Part shown: in pieces, positions 6,597 to 15,123 of the stretch
Layout of the letters: the number at the start of each line of letters is the position of its first letter
Numbering within the stretch: position 1 is the first letter of the stretch
Origin: Ruminococcus sp.
GTDB taxonomy: Bacteria > Bacillota > Clostridia > Oscillospirales > Ruminococcaceae
Length of the DNA: 35,825 nucleotides
Assembly: GCA_024403995.1 (NCBI GenBank)
Contig: JAKSQT010000018.1
Location: forward strand, 1 to 35,825
Direction: 5' to 3'
Position numbers and translations under genes: made by a program
The notes under the pieces: generated by a model
What the model was told of the DNA's origin: nothing
Databases searched by the model: none
The model's input: only the letters and a program-made list of their open reading frames with translations

Positions 6597-9110
6597 ATGT
6601 TTTCATTTTTCAGACAATTCACAGCCGCTGCTGTTTCAGCTGTGATGACGGTCAGCACATTTGCGGCTTTTCCGACTTTTGCTGCTGATGACGAAACAGC
6701 TAAGACAGAGGTAAAAATTACATTTCAGCTTCCTGAAGGTGCAACACCCGGCACTGATGACGACGGAAATCCGTATGTATACGATGACATAATTACAGAA
6801 CCTAATTCGTCAGTTTTCATACCGCTTGGAAAACCTGAAATGCAGGGTGGGACTTTCTCTGCATGGACTGCCGACGGCGTTTATGCATATGAACCCAATG
6901 ACGTTTTCAGAGTCGGAACAGAGGACGTTACGCTTGTTCCTGCATTCTATTATTCTGCTGACAAAACATATTATCAGTTCAAATATGAAGTTGAGGTCGG
7001 CGGAGAAATTGTTGATACATCAGAACTTCTTGGCTCTTATAAGTATAAGAAAAACCGTCTTATCGTTCCTTCGCTTACAGCTATCATGAATCCTGAGGCA
7101 AGACAGATAGGCTGGACTGACGGTGAACACAAATTTCTGCCTGAGCAGAAATTCCTCATGCCTGAGCATGATGTAACTCTCAAGCCGATTTTACATTACT
7201 ATCATACAATATCATATGTAACAGGTGATGTTGACGGTATTATAGGTGCGAATGTAGTTGAATACACTACACAGGAGGGGGCTTTCAAAGATCTTCCTCA
7301 GTATGATCGTTTTTCAAGAGTAGGTTATAACATCGTAGGCTGGCATAATGAGTATGACGGCAAGGATTATTCGGCACTCGATGCCTATGAAATGCCTGAT
7401 GCCGATGTTGTATTCACAGCTATCTGGGAGCCGATCAATTACAATGTTGTATTCAACCACAGTGTTACCGGTTCTACACATATCAAGATAAGAGGACTTA
7501 CAGGCACTTCAATCAAAGTTCCTGAGCCGACTGCAAACGTTGAAGGAAAAACATTCGGCGGCTGGTCATATGAAGGCAAGATATATCAGCCGGGTGAGGA
7601 ATTTCCTGTTGAGGGTGCTCCACGAGGTGTAGGCATTATGCTGAAAGCTGTATGGAATGACGGCACAACAGGCGATACAGATACAACAACAGTTTCTTCC
7701 ACTGCTGTTGTAACTACTACTTCAGTAACTTCACTTTCAACAACGACAACAACTGTTACTTCTGCTACTACTGCTCCGCTTAACAAGAAACGCTATGAAT
7801 TTTCTGATATTATCTCTTCTGTTGACGAAAAATCCGTAACCTTTGCTTCAAACGGTCTGTTTGCTGTTGAAGAAAATGCAGATAATCCGTTTTCAGATTA
7901 TAAGGCAGGCGATGTGGTTTCTGTATCACTTATCTGCTCTGAAAATGATAAGCAGTTTCCTGTTATTTTTAGCGTAGAATCAATTGATAAAGCCGAAGCT
8001 GTTAAATCCATATACAGCTTTTCTGATAGAATAACCGAGATCGGCGTTAATTACATTAGTTTTGCTAATCGTGGCAAATATGTTACTTGTTTTGATGCTG
8101 CTTCAAAAGAAGCTATGTCAGCATACAAAGTTGGCGATTTGATCGATATTGCATTCGAGAGTTTAGAAAGCGATTGTATCTATGGCAGGAATATTACAAA
8201 AATCGATTATGTGGACAAATCTTCCGATGATGCATACAAAGTACAATTCATCAATATTGAAACAGGAAAGCCTCTTGAAAAGGGCAATGTGCACTTTAAG
8301 TTAAAAGTTTCACTTAGCAAGGGCGAACCAATTCCGTTTAAAACAGAGTTATACCTGAAATATGATCTTTCTAAGGAAAATCCTGCAAAGATCAATTACA
8401 GCCAGTTTATGGACGATCCGAGTGAATATGAATACAGTTTCCGTTTATCCGAATTTGAATGCGATGACGATACAATCTCATTTGACAGAACAGAATTAAA
8501 CGATAATTTTGCTGTTGTATATTGCTCGGTTCTTGAAGAAACACCATCTGTGAACTACATCAACAAGGTTTATGTCAAGGATGCCGACACCAAGGAAGAT
8601 TTTGAGAAAGACCTGAAAATTGATTATTTTTTAACTATTACTTATGATTTGGGTGATGGTCATCCGCTATATTCAGGTCCTATCGAAACTATTGATTATT
8701 CTAAGGGCAAGGAATGTGTAATTGACATGACACAGTATCAGAAGGATATCGAAAAAGGCATTTGTACGCTTTCATTTGGTCCATTCAGTTGTGCTGACAA
8801 GAACTATTCTATCGTAAAAACTGATACTGATGAAGATGGTACAATTATTTTCTATGTACGTTCAAATGAAGGAATGCTCTACGGTGATGCAAATGTTGAC
8901 GGCGAAATCAATCTTGCTGATGTTGTTCTTATCATGCAGTCACTTACCAATCCTGACAAGTATGGTCTGAACGGTTCTGATCCGTCCCATATCACTGCAC
9001 AGGGCTTGAAGAATGCTGATGTTGTCGGAAATGACGGCGTTACAAACAATGATGCGCTTTCAATTCAGAAATATAAGCTTTCTCTTATTTCATCTCTCCC
9101 TGAAGTTTAA
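6597..9110 (+). CDS. Secreted InlB-type repeat protein with C-terminal dockerin
   Basis: An 837-residue exported protein. Residues 1-29 are a signal peptide likely cut after TFA (…FPTFA/ADDE). Repeats of the Listeria-Bacteroides (InlB B-repeat, Flg_new) type follow to about residue 360, each with a GW/W motif (for example VGYNIVGWHNEYDGKDY and GKTFGGWSYEGKIY). A Thr/Ser/Val-rich linker at about 362-397 resembles cellulosomal linkers. Residues about 400-760 are unrecognised. The last 75 residues are a type I-like dockerin with paired Ca-binding loops (YGDANVDGEINLADVVLIMQ; NADVVGNDGVTNNDALSIQK). The start is the ATG at 6597 behind GGGAGGG. It probably docks onto a cohesin-bearing scaffold; the repeats suggest adhesion, but no catalytic domain is visible. 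Confidence 0.85.
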   Translation: MFSFFRQFTAAAVSAVMTVSTFAAFPTFAADDETAKTEVKITFQLPEGATPGTDDDGNPYVYDDIITEPNSSVFIPLGKPEMQGGTFSAWTADGVYAYEPNDVFRVGTEDVTLVPAFYYSADKTYYQFKYEVEVGGEIVDTSELLGSYKYKKNRLIVPSLTAIMNPEARQIGWTDGEHKFLPEQKFLMPEHDVTLKPILHYYHTISYVTGDVDGIIGANVVEYTTQEGAFKDLPQYDRFSRVGYNIVGWHNEYDGKDYSALDAYEMPDADVVFTAIWEPINYNVVFNHSVTGSTHIKIRGLTGTSIKVPEPTANVEGKTFGGWSYEGKIYQPGEEFPVEGAPRGVGIMLKAVWNDGTTGDTDTTTVSSTAVVTTTSVTSLSTTTTTVTSATTAPLNKKRYEFSDIISSVDEKSVTFASNGLFAVEENADNPFSDYKAGDVVSVSLICSENDKQFPVIFSVESIDKAEAVKSIYSFSDRITEIGVNYISFANRGKYVTCFDAASKEAMSAYKVGDLIDIAFESLESDCIYGRNITKIDYVDKSSDDAYKVQFINIETGKPLEKGNVHFKLKVSLSKGEPIPFKTELYLKYDLSKENPAKINYSQFMDDPSEYEYSFRLSEFECDDDTISFDRTELNDNFAVVYCSVLEETPSVNYINKVYVKDADTKEDFEKDLKIDYFLTITYDLGDGHPLYSGPIETIDYSKGKECVIDMTQYQKDIEKGICTLSFGPFSCADKNYSIVKTDTDEDGTIIFYVRSNEGMLYGDANVDGEINLADVVLIMQSLTNPDKYGLNGSDPSHITAQGLKNADVVGNDGVTNNDALSIQKYKLSLISSLPEV

Positions 9111-9128
9111 TATTAATATTATCATAAG

Positions 9129-9416
9129 CGGTGCGATTTAACAACAGTACTCATATAGAAGTTTTTACTATTTATCGGGGAGACCCCTTTTTCAAAAGGG
9201 TTTCCCTCAATATTGCTCCGCCAATTAAGTCTTGAATATTTTATGCGAAGTAATGAAGGAGAAAGTCAAGGAAGAAAGCCGCAGGAATACTTACGTATTT
9301 CAAGGTTTTCTGACGCAGAATTTCTTCTTCAGGACAAGCAGAAAAATTCAAGATTTAGTTGGTGGAGCAATAATAAGTATAATACTTCTACATAGATTTT
9401 GGTGTTATATGCACCG
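9129..9416. repeat. Palindromic MITE-like element interrupted by a second element
   Basis: The outer element has imperfect inverted ends starting CGGTGC (9129) and ending GCACCG (9416). It carries the internal pattern TATAGAAG…TTTATCGGGG…CCCTCAA shared with elements at 27811 and 33753. Its right half (AATAAGTATAATACTTCTA) appears only after the inserted 158-bp element at 9213-9370. Without the insertion and one TA it would be about 128 bp. It lies downstream of the dockerin gene, and its central GGGGAGACCCC…AAAGGGTTTCCC region may also act as a terminator. Confidence 0.7.
9213..9370. mobile_element. MITE, TTGCTCC family, with TA target duplication (IS630/mariner-like)
   Basis: The ends are TTGCTCCGCCAATTAA and the complement of TTAGTTGGTGGAGCAA, a 16-bp terminal inverted repeat with two mismatches. 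TA flanks both sides (9211-9212 and 9371-9372). Removing the element and one TA rebuilds CCTCAATAATAAG, the uninterrupted sequence present (reverse-complemented) in the sister element at 27811. That directly documents insertion at TA. No transposase is encoded. TA duplication is characteristic of IS630/Tc1/mariner transposases, so mobilisation in trans by such an enzyme is inferred. A shorter sibling is at 34082-34180. Confidence 0.8.
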
Positions 9417-9466
9417 TTTATTTTTATCCTCAGACAGATGTATGTAAAAAATAATATCAAGACTGA

Positions 9467-9495
9467 TTTACTTTTGGAAATATTTGTGCTATACT
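9467..9495 (+). promoter_or_regulatory. Promoter of the 9527 membrane protein gene
   Basis: TTTACT (9467-9472), a 17-nt spacer and TATACT (9490-9495), 32 nt before the ATG. Confidence 0.5.
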
Positions 9496-9526
9496 AATAC
9501 CTGAAAACACACAATGGAGGTTTTAT

Positions 9527-10552
9527 ATGAGTCATATTTCAACTGAAAAACTTATGATTTTTATTACATTCGCCTTTTTGATAGCTATATATTTAAAAAG
9601 CATAATAGCGCTGCTTGCTGATTGTATTCTTGCGCCGCTGTTTGGCTTTGAAGTGAAATCAGTTTCGATATTCGGCTTGTCACTGATGAAATATGAAAAG
9701 AAATGGAAATTGCAGTCTGTTCCGTTCAGCCCTGTATTAAGCCGTACAGTTTCAATTGATACATCCCGTCCTGTATCCGGAGATGTACGAAAAAAGTCAA
9801 AGCTTCTCAGTTTTATCAACTGCTGCATCCAACTTGGAGTCGGAATAATACTGGTCATTGTTTTCCGTGATATTTTTGGAAAGTTTGGCAGTTCTGAGCT
9901 GAGTATATCTGAAATCTGCCGCTTTTCACTTGCTGTCGGAATGATGCTTCATAGCATAGGCTCATATGTGATATGGTATATTGCATTTTGCGTTATGGGA
10001 AAACGGCTTGCCGGCTATACCGATGAACTTCTTGAAAGACTCAGAAACGGCGAATCCTTTGCTGATCTTGATATGAAACCTGTCAGCGAACTGCCTTTTG
10101 AAAAAGTATCTGATATGGAAAAAGCTTTTTATTACAGCATTTATGTGATGCAGCTCATCTATGAGGACAGATATCCGGAAATGAAGCCGTACATAAATGT
10201 GTTTCAGAGCTATGTCAATCAGCATGAATTTACTCCGCATAATCTGCTGATGTATTGCCATCTTGTTTATTACTACTCGGAAATTGAACGTGTTCCGATG
10301 ATGGCAGATGCTTATATGAAATCAATCAATGCTATGCTTATTGCTGATAATGACCCGAATTCAAAGCGTGTTCTTGCTTACTATTATTGTAACATGAAGA
10401 ATGATTTTGCTTTTGCAGACAGGTTGGTCAGGGAAGGACTTGATGCAATTGATACATCACGTCTCACTAAGGCTGAAAAAGATCTTGAACGCAAACTGCT
10501 GACAAGACTCAGCGAAAGATTAAGAGGAATAAGAGAAAATATACAGCAATAG
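9527..10552 (+). CDS. Unrecognised membrane protein with cytosolic helical C-terminal half
   Basis: A 341-residue protein of unknown function. Hydrophobic segments lie at about 9-40, 92-115 and 128-155. The last 180 residues are soluble and helix-rich (YYSIYVMQLIYEDRYPEMK, LLMYCHLVYYYSEIER), with spacing that suggests TPR-like helical pairs. The stretch FGFEVKSVSIFGLSLMK after the first segment recalls M50-type membrane proteins, but no HExxH motif is present, so no protease assignment is made. The start is the ATG at 9527 behind TGGAGG. It is a single-gene unit with its own promoter and a strong terminator. Confidence 0.75.
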   Translation: MSHISTEKLMIFITFAFLIAIYLKSIIALLADCILAPLFGFEVKSVSIFGLSLMKYEKKWKLQSVPFSPVLSRTVSIDTSRPVSGDVRKKSKLLSFINCCIQLGVGIILVIVFRDIFGKFGSSELSISEICRFSLAVGMMLHSIGSYVIWYIAFCVMGKRLAGYTDELLERLRNGESFADLDMKPVSELPFEKVSDMEKAFYYSIYVMQLIYEDRYPEMKPYINVFQSYVNQHEFTPHNLLMYCHLVYYYSEIERVPMMADAYMKSINAMLIADNDPNSKRVLAYYYCNMKNDFAFADRLVREGLDAIDTSRLTKAEKDLERKLLTRLSERLRGIRENIQQ

Positions 10553-10555
10553 AAA

Positions 10556-10592
10556 AACAGCACTGTGCAGTCAATGTTCAGTGCTGTTTTTT
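10556..10592 (+). terminator. Rho-independent terminator after the 9527 gene
   Basis: AACAGCACTG (10556-10565) pairs with CAGTGCTGTT (10579-10588), and the T run continues to 10592. It begins 4 nt after the stop codon. Confidence 0.85.
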
Positions 10593-10699
10593 CGTGTTAG
10601 CCTTGGTTACCCCATGTTGTTCAGCACCCAAATATTGTTGTCTTGCCAAACTGTATAAAATCCACAAAAAAAATAAGGCGAATTAGGTCAAATTAGAAA

Positions 10700-10728
10700 T
10701 AGAAATTTCTTTTGCAATATGTTATAAT
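10700..10728 (+). promoter_or_regulatory. Promoter of the hydrogenase operon
   Basis: TAGAAA (10700-10705), a 17-nt spacer and a perfect TATAAT (10723-10728) lie 86 nt before the hydC start. I see no obvious Rex-type palindrome, so redox control is not supported from this sequence. Confidence 0.55.
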
Positions 10729-10814
10729 ACTAAAAGATGTGTGAAGTGAAACCTGCGTCCCTTCACAGATGCAATTGTTACATTTTTCACAGTTTAATTA
10801 AGGAGGTTCATTTA

Positions 10815-11309
10815 ATGAATTCAGCTAAATCAACTGTTCCCTTCAAGGGCACTCCTGAACAGGAGGCAGAGCTGCTCAAGGTAATTGAGGAAAAGAAGAA
10901 TGACAAGGGTGCGCTTATGCCTATTCTTCAGAAGGCTCAGGAAATCTACGGCTATCTTCCTATCGAAGTTCAGGCTATTATTTCCGATAACACAGGCATC
11001 CCGCTTGAAAAGATCTACGGCGTTGTTACATTCTACGCACAGTTCTCTCTTTATCCAAAGGGCGAGTACACAATTTCTGTATGTCTCGGTACTGCTTGCT
11101 ATGTTAAAGGTTCAGGCGATATCTATAACAAGCTTCAGGAAAAGCTCGGCATTGCCGGCGGTGAATGCACACCTGACGGTAAGTTCTCACTCGATGCCTG
11201 CCGCTGCATAGGTGCTTGCGGTCTTGCTCCGGTACTTACTGTAAATGAAGACGTTTACGGACGTCTTACTGTTGACGATGTTGAGAAGATCATCGCAAAA
11301 TACGCTTGA
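10815..11309 (+). CDS. hydC: NAD-dependent [FeFe] hydrogenase gamma subunit (NuoE-like)
   Basis: A 164-residue NuoE/24-kDa-type thioredoxin-fold protein that carries one [2Fe-2S] cluster. Ligands are C90 and C95 (CLGTAC) and C131 and C135 (CRCIGAC). The N-terminal helical domain (about 15-75) has the usual GYLPIEVQ and GVVTFYAQF motifs. It passes electrons between the NuoF-like subunit and the rest of the complex. The start is the ATG at 10815 behind AAGGAGG. It is the first gene of hydC-hydB-hydA, with hydB 31 nt downstream. Its length suits the HydC/HndA family. Confidence 0.92.
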   Translation: MNSAKSTVPFKGTPEQEAELLKVIEEKKNDKGALMPILQKAQEIYGYLPIEVQAIISDNTGIPLEKIYGVVTFYAQFSLYPKGEYTISVCLGTACYVKGSGDIYNKLQEKLGIAGGECTPDGKFSLDACRCIGACGLAPVLTVNEDVYGRLTVDDVEKIIAKYA

Positions 11310-11340
11310 TTCCATATACTACCATTTAGGAGGTTAACTT

Positions 11341-13239
11341 ATGAAAACTCTTGAAGAACTCAAGGTTATCAGAGACAGCATGGAGGGTGAGGTTGCTCTT
11401 AGAACTCATGGCAATGCTTCTTCAAAATATGAAAGACACGTCCTTGTCTGCGGCGGTACAGGCTGTACATCTTCCGGTTCTCCGAAGATAATCGAGGCTC
11501 TCGAAAGCGAGCTTGCTGCAAAGGGACTTACTGATAAGGTACAGATCGTAAAGACAGGTTGTTTCGGTCTCTGCGAAAGAGGTCCTATCATGATCGTTTA
11601 TCCTGAGGGTTCATTCTACTCTCGTGTTAAGGTTGACGAAATTCCGAAGATCGTTGAGGAACACCTTCTCGGCGGCAACCCTGTAAAGGAATTCCTCTAT
11701 GAGGAAACTGTTGCAGGCGACGAGATCAAGTCTCTTGATGATACTTCATTCTATAAAAAGCAGCAGCGTGTTGCTCTCAGAAACTGCGGTGTTATCAATC
11801 CTGAAAACATCAATGAGTACATCGGCAGACAGGGCTATGAGGCTCTCGGCAAGGTCCTCACATCCATGACTCCTGAGGATGTTATCCAGACTATCCTCGA
11901 TTCAGGTCTCCGTGGACGTGGAGGCGGCGGTTTCCCTACAGGTATGAAGTGGAAGCTCGCAAGAAACATCGTTCCGGATGCAGACATGAAGTATGTTTGC
12001 TGTAACGCAGACGAGGGTGACCCGGGTGCATTCATGGACCGTTCAGTTCTCGAAGGCGATCCGCACGTTGTTCTCGAAGCTATGACTATTGCAGGTTACG
12101 CTATCGGCGCAAAACAGGGTTATATCTACGTTCGTGCTGAGTATCCTATCGCTGTTGAAAGACTTACTATCGCTATCAATCAGGCTCGTGAGGCTGGTAT
12201 GCTCGGTCAGAACATTTTCGGTACTGACTTCAGCTTCGATATCGACCTCCGTCTCGGTGCAGGCGCATTCGTTTGCGGTGAGGAAACAGCTCTTATGACT
12301 TCTATCGAAGGCAACCGTGGTGAGCCACGTCCAAGACCTCCATTCCCGGCAGAAAAAGGTCTTTTCCAGAAGCCAACTATCCTCAATAACGTTGAAACAT
12401 ACGCTAATATCCCACAGATCATCCTCAATGGTGCTGAGTGGTTCAGCGCTATGGGTACAGAGAAGTCAAAGGGTACTAAGGTATTCGCTCTCGGCGGCAA
12501 GATCAAGAACACAGGTCTTGTTGAAGTTCCTATGGGTACAACTCTCCGTACTGTTATCGAGGAAATCGGCGGCGGTATCCCGAACGGCAAGAAGTTCAAG
12601 GCAGCTCAGACAGGCGGCCCTTCAGGCGGATGTATCGATGCCAAGAATTTTGATATTCCGATCGATTATGATAACCTTATCGGTATCGGTTCAATGATGG
12701 GTTCAGGCGGACTTATCGTTATGGACGAAGACAACTGTATGGTTGATATTGCTAAGTTCTTCCTTGAATTTACTGTTGATGAGTCATGCGGTAAGTGTAC
12801 TCCATGCCGTATCGGTACTAAGAGAATGCACGAGATCCTTGACAAGATCACAAAGGGCAAGGGAACTCTTGAAGACCTTGACAAGCTCGAAGAACTCGCT
12901 TACCATATCAAGGCTAACTCACTCTGTGGTCTCGGACAGACAGCTCCGAACCCTGTTCTCTCAACTCTCAGATGCTTCCGTGACGAGTATATTGCTCACG
13001 TTGTTGACAAGAAGTGCCCTGCAGGCGTATGTAAGGATCTTCTCAGCTTCGAGATCGAAAAGGACAAGTGTATCGGCTGCGGTATGTGTGCTAAGCAGTG
13101 TCCTGCAACTGCAATCTCAAGAACAGATTACATCGCTCCAGGCAAGAAGCTCGCTGCAATGGAGATTGACAAGAACAAGTGCGTAAAGTGCGGTGCTTGT
13201 ATCGCAACATGTAAGTTCAAGGCAATCATCAAGAAATAA
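11341..13239 (+). CDS. hydB: NAD-dependent [FeFe] hydrogenase beta subunit (NuoF-like)
   Basis: A 632-residue flavo-iron-sulfur subunit that binds NAD(H) and FMN. In order: an N-terminal thioredoxin-fold [2Fe-2S] domain (C37, C42, C74, C78); the NuoF core with the glycine-rich nucleotide site RGRGGGGFPTG (191-201) and CNADEGDPGAF (221-231); an SLBB-like region; the NuoF [4Fe-4S] site (C483, C486, C489, C529); and a C-terminal ferredoxin domain with two [4Fe-4S] motifs (C577-C580-C583-C587 and C614-C617-C620-C624). This layout is that of HydB/HndC in electron-bifurcating or NADH-linked hydrogenases. The RBS is TAGGAGG. Codon choice (CTC, ATC, GGT, AAG) differs strongly from the neighbours and suggests high expression. 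Bifurcation with ferredoxin is inferred from the family. Confidence 0.95.
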   Translation: MKTLEELKVIRDSMEGEVALRTHGNASSKYERHVLVCGGTGCTSSGSPKIIEALESELAAKGLTDKVQIVKTGCFGLCERGPIMIVYPEGSFYSRVKVDEIPKIVEEHLLGGNPVKEFLYEETVAGDEIKSLDDTSFYKKQQRVALRNCGVINPENINEYIGRQGYEALGKVLTSMTPEDVIQTILDSGLRGRGGGGFPTGMKWKLARNIVPDADMKYVCCNADEGDPGAFMDRSVLEGDPHVVLEAMTIAGYAIGAKQGYIYVRAEYPIAVERLTIAINQAREAGMLGQNIFGTDFSFDIDLRLGAGAFVCGEETALMTSIEGNRGEPRPRPPFPAEKGLFQKPTILNNVETYANIPQIILNGAEWFSAMGTEKSKGTKVFALGGKIKNTGLVEVPMGTTLRTVIEEIGGGIPNGKKFKAAQTGGPSGGCIDAKNFDIPIDYDNLIGIGSMMGSGGLIVMDEDNCMVDIAKFFLEFTVDESCGKCTPCRIGTKRMHEILDKITKGKGTLEDLDKLEELAYHIKANSLCGLGQTAPNPVLSTLRCFRDEYIAHVVDKKCPAGVCKDLLSFEIEKDKCIGCGMCAKQCPATAISRTDYIAPGKKLAAMEIDKNKCVKCGACIATCKFKAIIKK

Positions 13240-13253
13240 GCGGAGGAATAACA

Positions 13254-15002
13254 ATGGAAAATATCACAGTTAAAATAAACGGTGTTGAATTAGAAGTTCC
13301 AAAGGGCACTACAGTTCTTGAAGCTGCTCATATGGCAGGCTTTGAAATTCCTACACTTTGCTATATGAAGGAGATCAACGAGATCGGTGCCTGCCGTATC
13401 TGCGTTACAGAAGTTAACGAGGGCAGAGGTTTCCGTCTTGTTGCAGGTTGTGTATATCCATGTTCAAACAACATGGAGGTCCTCACAAATTCTCCAAAGG
13501 TTATCGCTTCAAGAAAGAGAACTCTTGAACTCATTCTTTCAACACATGACAGAAAGTGTCTCTCATGCGTAAGAAGCGGCAACTGCGAACTCCAGAAGCT
13601 TGCTAAAGAATACGGCGTTGAAGACGCAGGCGTATATGACGGCGTTAAGAACGAGTATGAGGTAGACTCATCTGCTGCACATATGTATCGTGACAACAAC
13701 AAGTGTATCCTTTGCCGCCGCTGCGTAGCTGTATGCTCAAAGACACAGGGCATCGGTGTTATCGGCGCAAACGAGCGTGGTTTCAAGACATATATCGGTT
13801 CTGCATTTGACATGGGACTTGGCGAAACAAGCTGTGTATCCTGCGGTCAGTGCATCTCAGTATGTCCTGTTGGCGCTATTGCTGAAAAGGATTACATCCA
13901 GCCTGTTCTTGAGGCTATTGCTGATCCTGAAAAGGTTGTTCTCGTTGAGACTGCTCCGGCTGTTCGTGCTGGTCTTGGTGAAGCATTCGGTCTCCCGATC
14001 GGAACAAATGTTGAAGGCAAAATGGTTGCTGCTCTCAGAAGACTCGGCTTCGATAAGGTATTCGATACTGATTTCGCTGCTGACCTTACAATTATGGAAG
14101 AAGCAACAGAATTCCTTGACCGTGTAAAGAACGGCGGTAAGCTCCCGCTTATCACATCATGCTCACCTGGATGGATCAAGTTCTGTGAACACTACTATCC
14201 TGATATGACAGAAAATCTTTCTTCATGCAAGTCACCTCAGCAGATGTTCGGCGCTTGCGCTAAGACATACTACGCTGAGAAGATGGGCATTGATCCAAAG
14301 AATATCGTTATGGTATCAATCATGCCATGTACAGCTAAGAAGTTCGAGATCGGCAGAGACGATCAGAATGCTGCAGGTGTTGCTGATGTTGATTTTGCAC
14401 TCACAACCCGTGAACTTGGCAGAATGATCGAGCGTGCAGGCATCAACTTCCTCGGACTTCCTGATGAGAAGTTTGACGAGCCACTCGGCATCTCAACAGG
14501 TGCTGCTGTTATCTTCGGTGCTACAGGCGGTGTTATGGAGGCTGCTCTCAGAACAGCTATCTTCACTCTCGAAGGCAAGAATGTTATAGACATTCCTGAA
14601 CTTCGTGGTACAGAAGGCATCAAGGAAGCAACATACAAGGTTGCCGGCATGGATGTCAAGGTTGCAGTTGTAAGCGGTCTTGCTAATGCAAGAAAGGTTC
14701 TTGACATGGTTAAGAGCGGCGAAGCTGATTACCAGTTCATCGAGATCATGGCTTGTCCCGGCGGTTGTGTAAACGGCGGCGGTCAGCCACAGGTTGCAAT
14801 GGGTATCAGAAACTTCGTTGATATCAGAGCTGAAAGAGCTAAGGTTCTTTATGACATCGACAAGGCTATGCCTGTAAGACAGTCACACGAGAATCCGGCT
14901 GTAAAGGCTATTTATGATGAATTCTTTGGCGAACCAGGCAGCCACAAGGCTCACGAAATTCTCCATACATCATATGTAAAGAGAAAGGTAAACGAAATAT
15001 AA
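13254..15002 (+). CDS. hydA: [FeFe] hydrogenase catalytic subunit
   Basis: A 582-residue hydrogenase with the M3-type layout. The N-terminal [2Fe-2S] ferredoxin domain has C36, C47, C50 and C66. The His-ligated [4Fe-4S] site uses H98, C102, C105 and C111. Two further [4Fe-4S] sites are C151-C154-C157-C161 and C194-C197-C200-C204. The H-cluster domain has the three signatures TSCSPGW (301-307), MPCTAKKFE (357-365) and ACPGGCVNGGGQP (500-512), followed by the short small-subunit-like tail. It makes or oxidises H2, probably with NADH and ferredoxin via HydBC. The first signature has Ser where many enzymes have a second Cys (TSCCP); I believe this is common in NAD-linked relatives. It starts 14 nt after hydB behind GGAGG. 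No HydEFG maturases lie in the window. Confidence 0.95.
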   Translation: MENITVKINGVELEVPKGTTVLEAAHMAGFEIPTLCYMKEINEIGACRICVTEVNEGRGFRLVAGCVYPCSNNMEVLTNSPKVIASRKRTLELILSTHDRKCLSCVRSGNCELQKLAKEYGVEDAGVYDGVKNEYEVDSSAAHMYRDNNKCILCRRCVAVCSKTQGIGVIGANERGFKTYIGSAFDMGLGETSCVSCGQCISVCPVGAIAEKDYIQPVLEAIADPEKVVLVETAPAVRAGLGEAFGLPIGTNVEGKMVAALRRLGFDKVFDTDFAADLTIMEEATEFLDRVKNGGKLPLITSCSPGWIKFCEHYYPDMTENLSSCKSPQQMFGACAKTYYAEKMGIDPKNIVMVSIMPCTAKKFEIGRDDQNAAGVADVDFALTTRELGRMIERAGINFLGLPDEKFDEPLGISTGAAVIFGATGGVMEAALRTAIFTLEGKNVIDIPELRGTEGIKEATYKVAGMDVKVAVVSGLANARKVLDMVKSGEADYQFIEIMACPGGCVNGGGQPQVAMGIRNFVDIRAERAKVLYDIDKAMPVRQSHENPAVKAIYDEFFGEPGSHKAHEILHTSYVKRKVNEI

Positions 15003-15028
15003 TCGTTTAATTATAATTGTCCAAACGG

Positions 15029-15058
15029 AAAAGCCGCTCCAGAAATGGGGCGGCTTTT
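15029..15058 (+). terminator. Terminator of the hydrogenase operon
   Basis: AAAAGCCGCTCC (15029-15040), a 6-nt loop, then GGGGCGGCTTTT (15047-15058): an 11-to-12-bp stem with a T run, 26 nt after hydA. Confidence 0.9.
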
Positions 15059-15061
15059 ATT

Positions 15062-15118
15062 TAAGGGCATCTCTAAAAAACCCTTCTGAGAAAAAACAGT
15101 TTTTTAGAGATGCCCTTA
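15062..15118. repeat. Perfect palindromic element of the GGGCATCTCT family
   Basis: TAAGGGCATCTCTAAAAAA (15062-15080) and TTTTTTAGAGATGCCCTTA (15100-15118) are perfect 19-nt inverted repeats with TA at both ends and a 19-nt loop. It lies between the convergent hydA and dockerin-transglutaminase genes, 5 bp from the stop of the latter. It may stop transcription from both sides. It shares arms with the palindrome at 5842-5885. Confidence 0.75.
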
Positions 15119-15123
15119 TGATA

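Noticed and set aside
6421..6645. 74-codon frame overlapping the DUF4250 and dockerin gene starts
   Set aside because: It lies out of frame over a recognised DUF4250 gene and the signal-peptide region of the next gene, and has no ribosome site.
9232..9447. Overlapping short frames in the 9.2-9.4 kb region
   Set aside because: They fall entirely inside the two nested non-coding elements; the same DNA recurs at 34082 without a preserved frame.
12207..12599. 130-codon minus-strand frame within hydB
   Set aside because: It is antisense to the strongly conserved NuoF core; the high codon bias of hydB creates long open shadows.
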